A stretch of DNA of 64,000 nucleotides from Yersinia mollaretii ATCC 43969. Lineage in GTDB: Bacteria; Pseudomonadota; Gammaproteobacteria; Enterobacterales; Enterobacteriaceae. Location: the NCBI RefSeq assembly GCF_013282725.1, contig NZ_CP054043.1, positions 4,526,001 to 4,590,000 on the forward strand, read 5' to 3'. Made by a program: the position numbers and the translations under genes. Positions within the stretch are counted from its first letter, which is position 1; every line of letters begins with the position of its first letter. The notes beneath the pieces are model-generated. The model saw only the letters and a list, made by a program, of their open reading frames with translations. It did not search any database and was not told where the DNA came from. This document shows positions 59,526 to 64,000 of the stretch, piece after piece.

Positions 59526-60008
59526 ATGAACACAAGCACATCGCCCGTGCCTGGCGTCTTTCATTTTCTGCAACATGGCAACGTGACATCGCAAGACTGG
59601 CAATCTTTATGCAAGGCAATCACCACCGCTTACCAGCAACTGTGTCAACAACCCACCATGTTGGGGTTAACCAGTGCGCCGGTTATCTGTGAACATACCG
59701 GCAACCGACGATACCGATTCGACAACGACCTGATGGGATTGGGCATGATCGGTTTTAACGGTGAGCGATTTGCTCATCTGGCAGGCGATCCGTTCATCCT
59801 CTACCAACGCCAAACACCCTATGCCCTGATCCGCTGTGATACGCGAGGCTATCCCTACCAATGGCTGGTGATGAGCACATTATTGCTGGCCAATACGCAG
59901 TGCCCCAATACCTGGACGCTAGAATCTGATATCCCCGTGAAGCACTGGCGAAAGGTCGCTCACTGGCTGACTCACCACTGCCAGCTACCGGTTTCCCCAC
60001 TTTGTTAA
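59526..60008 (+). CDS. Hypothetical island protein, 160 residues
   Basis: The product is a soluble protein (VFHFLQHGNVTSQDWQSLCKAITTAYQQLC; later ALIRCDTRGYPYQWLVMSTLLLANTQCP). ATG 59526 was chosen over upstream in-frame starts that would overlap the DUF5983-like gene. It lies 12 bases before the toxin gene. No family is recognised; it travels with the same operon in this window. Confidence 0.7.
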   Translation: MNTSTSPVPGVFHFLQHGNVTSQDWQSLCKAITTAYQQLCQQPTMLGLTSAPVICEHTGNRRYRFDNDLMGLGMIGFNGERFAHLAGDPFILYQRQTPYALIRCDTRGYPYQWLVMSTLLLANTQCPNTWTLESDIPVKHWRKVAHWLTHHCQLPVSPLC

Positions 60009-60020
60009 GGAGCTGCCCGT

Positions 60021-60356
60021 ATGAAGACCCTCGATAAAATACCCCGCATCACGCCAAGCGCCAACCAAGCACGAACCGAATACCAGCAACTGCTGACCTG
60101 GTTGTTGGCTCACTGTTACGGCTTGGAGCTTAACGACACGCCATACCACGATGAAGAGGCGATTGCCCAACAGATTGAGCATGGAGTAACGGTACGGGAA
60201 ACCGTCAATGAACTGGTGGAGAAATTTGATCTGGTACGCATTGACCGATCTGGATTCAGCCTGATGGCACAGGACCCGACTTTGAACGGTGGCGATCTCC
60301 TACGCGCCCGCAGTGCTCTGGGCTTGCGCAGTCCCGCCATTCGCCGCCTGGCCTGA
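60021..60356 (+). CDS. CbtA/YeeV/YkfI-family toxin
   Basis: A 111-residue protein that matches the type IV toxin CbtA: LLTWLLAHCYGLELNDTPYHDEEAIAQQI, VNELVEKFDLVRIDRSGFS and ILRAR-like DLLRARSALGL. CbtA inhibits FtsZ and MreB polymerisation. It is a little shorter than the 124-residue E. coli toxin because the C-terminal tail after ALGL is short. AAGGAGCTG lies just before ATG 60021. The antitoxin-like gene lies after it, the reverse of the usual order. Confidence 0.85.
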   Translation: MKTLDKIPRITPSANQARTEYQQLLTWLLAHCYGLELNDTPYHDEEAIAQQIEHGVTVRETVNELVEKFDLVRIDRSGFSLMAQDPTLNGGDLLRARSALGLRSPAIRRLA

Positions 60357-60435
60357 CGGCCCTTCACTTATCTCAGTGCTCCAACAACACGCCAGCCTTG
60401 CCGCTGGCGTTGTACATTAATAAGGATGTTTCACC

Positions 60436-60828
60436 ATGAAAGACAACGTTCCCGATACCGATAACCACACAACTCCCCCCCATGAAGATGACATTCCTTC
60501 ACCTGTATGGGGATTGCAGCGAGATATCACGCCGCGCCTGGGTGCCAGATTGGTGCAACAGGGCAACCATCTGCATTTTCTGTCTGACCGTGCCGGTTTT
60601 ATCGGTACATTCTCCCCCGACACGGTACAGGCTCTTGAGGTGACATTTTCAGCACTGCTGACAAAACTGGAAGCACAATTACAGTCTGGTGCATTAGATC
60701 CGCGCCGTCAGCATTGCGTCACTGTGCAGCACGCCGGTTTTACCTGCGAAGCCGATACGCTGGGCAGTTTTGGCCATGTCTATATCGCGGTCTATCAGAC
60801 CACACACCCAACCCGGCATAAACCGTAA
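60436..60828 (+). CDS. CbeA/YeeU/YfjZ-family antitoxin
   Basis: A 130-residue protein that matches the CbeA antitoxin: WGLQRDITPRLGARLVQQGNHLHFLSDRAGFIGTFS and FTCEADTLGSFGHVYIAVY. CbeA counters CbtA by stabilising cytoskeletal filaments, not by binding the toxin. AAGGATG precedes ATG 60436. It is encoded 79 bases after the toxin. Confidence 0.88.
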   Translation: MKDNVPDTDNHTTPPHEDDIPSPVWGLQRDITPRLGARLVQQGNHLHFLSDRAGFIGTFSPDTVQALEVTFSALLTKLEAQLQSGALDPRRQHCVTVQHAGFTCEADTLGSFGHVYIAVYQTTHPTRHKP

Positions 60829-60903
60829 GCACTCACTCACACCACACCAACCTTTATACCTGCCTGTGATGACGCGGGCATTTTGTTTTTAAGGAACCCA
60901 GCT

Positions 60904-61761
60904 ATGTCAATGGCATTGAATGCGGTTATTGAACCCGATGTACTGACCGATCACACCGAAGTGATTTGCTCCACCAGTATTGAACGTATCGTCACCGGAC
61001 GTAACACCGTGCTGACGCAGATTGAAGCCCTTATTCACCAGCTTGAGGATATCTCGGCCATCACCAGCAGCATCGGCGGTGGAATAGCCAGAGACTGGGC
61101 CATGCGACAAGATTTCCGTTGCGGTTGCTGGCTGATGGAAAAAGCGGAAACGGCCATGCCAGTGATCACCCGCAATCTCGATCGCGATATATGGCGAGAT
61201 CTGATGAAGCGCTCCGGCATGCTGAGTTTGATGGATGCCCAGGCGCGTGACCAGTGGTACAGAAACCTGGAAGGGGATACTATCCCAACCATCAGCGAAG
61301 AAAGCATTTACAGCACGTTCGAGCAGTTGCACCGTGATAAGGGTGAAGTGTTTGAACGGGGGGTGATCAACGTGTTCAAGTCACTTTCCTGGGACTACAA
61401 ATCGAACCATCCCTGTAAATTTTGCAAGAAAGTCATCGTCAACAGTTTGGTGAGTTACAACCAATGGGGATTTACGCTTAACCACAGTTACCGGCGGGAT
61501 CAATTAGCGGATCTGGAAAGGATGTTGTTCCTGCTGGAGGGCAAGGCGATCCCGGATAATCGGAGGGATGTCACCGCTCGGCTGTATGAGCATATCAGCG
61601 CCCACCGGCAAAGGGCGGAAGTTTATGAAGATGAGTATTTTGCGATAAAATACTTCATGAAAGGATCGGCGCATCTGACATTTAAGAAACCGGCGTTGAT
61701 GGACAAGATGAACGATATCATCGCCAAACATTACCCAGGGGTACTGCCAGAACGGGTATAA
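60904..61761 (+). CDS. DUF4942-family island protein
   Basis: A 285-residue protein with the DUF4942 pattern (RDIWRDLMKRSGMLSLMDAQARDQWYRNLE; STFEQLHRDKGEVFERGVINVFKSLSWDYKSN; YFAIKYFMKGSAHLTFKKPALMDKMNDII). The family is common next to CbtA/CbeA pairs. Function unknown. ATG 60904 follows AAGGAACC. It is the last intact gene before the right end of the island. Confidence 0.85.
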   Translation: MSMALNAVIEPDVLTDHTEVICSTSIERIVTGRNTVLTQIEALIHQLEDISAITSSIGGGIARDWAMRQDFRCGCWLMEKAETAMPVITRNLDRDIWRDLMKRSGMLSLMDAQARDQWYRNLEGDTIPTISEESIYSTFEQLHRDKGEVFERGVINVFKSLSWDYKSNHPCKFCKKVIVNSLVSYNQWGFTLNHSYRRDQLADLERMLFLLEGKAIPDNRRDVTARLYEHISAHRQRAEVYEDEYFAIKYFMKGSAHLTFKKPALMDKMNDIIAKHYPGVLPERV

Positions 61762-61865
61762 CCATATTCTCAGAGCCAGACGAGCTACCGGGCTGATGAG
61801 CACTTAAATCATGTTAGCCCTTATCCTACCTCTCTTCTATTTCCCCTCAAAAAGGGGTGAAAAAA

Positions 61866-61889
61866 CTTTTAGGCACCTAAATAGGCACC
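61866..61889 (+). repeat. Right-end GGCACC repeat, matching the left-end sites
   Basis: CTTTTAGGCACC-TAAATAGGCACC matches 21 of 24 bases with 39884-39907, in the same orientation, 56 bases inside the right att site. This supports arm-type integrase or Xis binding at both ends. Confidence 0.65.
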
Positions 61890-61944
61890 AGCGAAAAGTT
61901 GAACTAGAAGCTACCTAATTAAATTCAATGAGTTACATATCCAA

Positions 61945-61969
61945 TTCAGACTCCCCCAGCCCACCAAAT
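61945..61969 (+). repeat. Right attachment site of the island
   Basis: Imperfect copy of the tmRNA 3' end (core CCCCCAGC-CCACCAAAT; one T fewer than at the left). It marks the right boundary of the element of about 22.2 kb. Confidence 0.75.
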
Positions 61970-62009
61970 GTTAAACCGGTTATTACCAGATAAGTCCGGT
62001 GAAGTACAG

Positions 62010-62045
62010 AAAGCCCGCATCCCGCCTAGGTTTGCGGGCTTTTTT
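62010..62045 (+). terminator. Second ssrA-type terminator beyond the right att site
   Basis: AAGCCCGCA/TTGCGGGCTT stem with T run, preceded by GAAGTACAGA, resembling GAAGTCCTAGA before the left copy at 39799-39832. The att site and the terminator are thus repeated together. Confidence 0.75.
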
Positions 62046-62087
62046 GTGTCTGTAGTCGTCCAAGGAGATCCGGCTGAAGCCAGAGAC

Positions 62088-62131
62088 AATTGGTATACGC
62101 TAAGATAGATACCAATGGACGTATACCAATT
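62088..62131. repeat. 12-base perfect inverted repeat next to the broken integrase
   Basis: AATTGGTATACG (62088-62099) and CGTATACCAATT (62120-62131) flank a further TACCAAT at 62110-62116. Such repeated sites just before an integrase gene suggest arm or excisionase sites of the older element. Confidence 0.55.
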
Positions 62132-62147
62132 AAGGGAAGAACCATAC

Positions 62148-62665
62148 ATACCAAGGACTACACGACCCCTAACCCACACCGAAGTACAAAAAGCTAAAAC
62201 CCTCGAAAAAACCTAACCCTCCATGATGATGATGGCTTATTTTTGTTAGTCAAAACCATCGGCAAGAAAATTTGACGTTTCCATTACCAGTTTCCCAATA
62301 GCCCCAAACGCACCATGATCAGCCTCGGCGCTTACCCTGCTCTATCCCTCGTAGATGCCAGAGAGATGCGAGCCGAGAAATGGATAGTGAAGAGGCAGAA
62401 AAGCGCCAAATAGCTCAGGAAAGTATTTTCGTTAACGTCGATCGTAAATTGGTTTGAGTTGAAAGAAAGCCACGTTAGTGCAGCCTATGCGAAAGATATT
62501 TGGCATTCTATTGAAAAAGACATCTTACCTAGCATCGAAAATATTCCCATCCAAGAACTTAAAGCACGAACTCTGATTCAAGTATTAGAGCCAATCAAAG
62601 CTCGTGGGGCATTAGAGACGGTCAGGCGATTGTTAGACGAGCATATAATCGCTCTACTTATTTGA
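62148..62665 (+). pseudogene. Degenerate second P4-type integrase
   Basis: Pieces in different frames match an integrase N-terminus: LTHTEVQKAKTLEK near 62172, LLVKTIGKKI near 62240, MISLGAYPALSLVDAREMRAEKW near 62315-62385, then KESHVSAAYAKDIWHSIEKD and IKARGALETVRRL at 62462-62640. The last block closely parallels VTEDYAEDIWRSLERD and VQARGALETVRRL of the intact enzyme. Several frameshifts and an absent catalytic domain show it is dead. It sits just after an att copy, as expected for an earlier insertion. Confidence 0.82.
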
Positions 62666-62915
62666 GCAGCGTAAAGAGTTAATTGGAGTGCTCCCACCAC
62701 TACAGCCACTCTCCGCAGGATCACAAAAGCCTACTCTAGCTATCCCTCCCCAAATACACGCACAAAACTGAAAACCCTCTCTGCTAGGCTGAAAGATTCA
62801 ACTCAAATGTATTAACTAAAATCTGAGCTAATACATATTATCTAATATTAAAAATCATTTAACTTCTTGAATGAAAATGAACAAAAATCAATAACTATTG
62901 CCGTAAAAAACAACA

Positions 62916-63779
62916 TCAATAAACATAATTATATTTTACATCTGCAAGGTGATTGTAAACATGCTCCCCCTCGCCTTTATCATCTTTAATTAAAATTGAG
63001 ATATTTTGTTTGGCATTAGTGCATCTCCCGAATTTATTCCAGTCTTTACAAGTTGTAATCGTTGTTTCTGTGGTAAAGAATTTTTGAACATTTTTGCTAC
63101 CTAACTCTCTGTTATCACTCCCATAAGTAAACTCTTCTGTTGTTGAACCAGATGAGGTTTGTATTAAACGATTCTGAGAGTCATAATTAAATACTGTATT
63201 GACATTGTCATTTTTCAGTGTGCTAACTCGATTTGATTCGGATAGTCTCCCTTTGTCATCAATTAAAAACGTTGTTACTGCTCGACCTGATTCATGATTC
63301 TTTCCGACAATAATATTGGAGGCGTCTTCAGCTTTATTTATTTCCCCATTACTGCCCGTCAGAAATTCCCCACTCATTTTCTGTATCATCAGATTTCTTG
63401 TAGCACCTCCTTGTTCAAGGAGGTACATTTTAAATGTCATGTTGTAATCCCAGCTTTTATTATTTTTATCCATAGCGATATCAAATTGGGTTACTAAAAC
63501 ATTGTCTTTATTTCGTGATTTAATTGTTCTATTACTACGGAATTTCAACAGTGCACCACAATCATCAAATTCTACGTATGCGTTATTATTTATATAATCA
63601 TCTTTACTTACTATATGTACACTGCTTTTTTTTAGAGAATCGTTAAATGATTGCTCTTGAACTAAGATAAAATTGTTAAAAGCATTGGTGGATACCATAT
63701 CCTTGGAGCAGACTTTCTCACTTGAATGCACATTAGATGAAAAAATAAACACCAGACATAACAGCAATGATTTTTCCAA
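62916..63779 (-). CDS. Hypothetical exported protein, 287 residues
   Basis: An AT-rich gene. The product has a signal peptide (LLLCLVFIFSSNVHS, cleavage near residue 19) and a beta-rich mature part with YDSQNRLIQTSSGSTTEEFTYGSDN, a YD-type repeat, and a cysteine pair (TCKDWNKFGRC). The general style recalls the E. coli YnfC (UPF0257) lipoproteins, but there is no lipobox and the likeness is weak. The function is unknown. It lies between two pseudogenes, and nothing with which it could form an operon is near. Confidence 0.65.
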   Translation of the reverse strand: MEKSLLLCLVFIFSSNVHSSEKVCSKDMVSTNAFNNFILVQEQSFNDSLKKSSVHIVSKDDYINNNAYVEFDDCGALLKFRSNRTIKSRNKDNVLVTQFDIAMDKNNKSWDYNMTFKMYLLEQGGATRNLMIQKMSGEFLTGSNGEINKAEDASNIIVGKNHESGRAVTTFLIDDKGRLSESNRVSTLKNDNVNTVFNYDSQNRLIQTSSGSTTEEFTYGSDNRELGSKNVQKFFTTETTITTCKDWNKFGRCTNAKQNISILIKDDKGEGEHVYNHLADVKYNYVY

Positions 63780-63851
63780 AACTTATATTCCCTATAATGC
63801 AATAAGTCGCTGTCGTGTAATAATTATACATAACTATTGTAACTTACTACA

Positions 63852-64000
63852 ACACAGTTGATTGGTGCCAACCTCAGCCCGCTGGGTATTTGTCTGGGGT
63901 TATCATTCCGGTTGTTGGCTTGTCCATGATTGGCTGGTTCTGGCTTTCGCCCAGATGTTTGGCCCGACGGTGGGTAAAATCATCATGGCGCTGATAGCCA
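63852..64000 (+). pseudogene. potE: Remnant of putrescine-ornithine antiporter potE
   Basis: Three frames carry pieces of PotE in order: QLIGANLSPLG, then GVIIPVVGLSMIGWFWLSP, then LAFAQMFGPTVGKIIMALIA. In E. coli PotE the second and third pieces are separated by roughly 100 residues. Here they are joined within the shared string CTGGCTTTCGCC, so an internal deletion has occurred. The 5' part is also missing, and the remnant continues past the window edge. Confidence 0.8.

Noticed and set aside
39374..61969. CRISPR array or tRNA genes in the island
   Set aside because: No regularly spaced repeats and no tRNA cloverleaf apart from the tmRNA end were found on either strand.

Overview
The window looks like a Yersinia chromosome segment. 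The backbone gene order and protein sequences are enterobacterial, and the tmRNA carries a 13-codon tag reading ANDSQYESAALAA, the form I associate with Yersinia. The species cannot be fixed from this sequence alone.

Backbone, 1-39832. The left end holds qseG and glrK on the minus strand. Upstream lies the small RNA gene glmY with a sigma54 promoter and three GlrR operators. Then come an orphan secreted protein, purL (with a PurR box), mltF, tadA, a DUF2157 membrane protein, pgpC, and the murP-murQ/murR N-acetylmuramate module. These are followed by yfhL, a GntP-type permease, and the long minus-strand run acpS-pdxJ-recO-era-rnc-lepB-lepA. After an unknown AT-rich membrane protein come the rseD-rpoE-rseA-rseB-rseC envelope-stress operon, nadB, trmN, srmB, grcA, ung, grpE, nadK, recN, bamE, rnfH-ratA, smpB and ssrA. 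Several regulatory sites are readable directly: a sigmaE promoter for rpoE, an FNR class II promoter for grcA, a sigma32 promoter for grpE and twin LexA boxes for recN.

Accessory island, about 39733-61969. A P4-type integrase gene starts just after ssrA. The element is bounded by imperfect copies of the tmRNA 3' end and carries matching 24-base repeats near both ends. Its left part has AlpA, a small helix-turn-helix protein, an inovirus Gp2-like protein with an HxH motif, and two unknown AT-rich genes. Its middle carries two tightly packed minus-strand cassettes. One is a Gabija pair (gajA-gajB). The other is an unfamiliar cassette: a sigma-like protein, a 193-residue unknown, an IrrE metallopeptidase-UvrD helicase-Fe/S nuclease fusion, and a truncated ubiquitin-like (multiubiquitin) protein. 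Its right part is the module seen in E. coli CP4-type islands: YeeP/YfjP GTPase, WYL regulator, KlcA/ArdB-type antirestriction protein, RadC-like protein, DUF6927-like and DUF5983-like proteins, CbtA-type toxin, CbeA-type antitoxin and DUF4942 protein.

Right flank, 61970-64000. Beyond the right att site lie a second copy of the ssrA-type terminator, a 12-base inverted repeat, a shattered second integrase, an AT-rich exported protein and a decayed piece of potE. This flank looks like the worn-down remains of an earlier integration at the same site.

The most promising undescribed system is the sigma-like / 193-residue / IrrE-UvrD-Fe/S / ubiquitin-like cassette next to Gabija.
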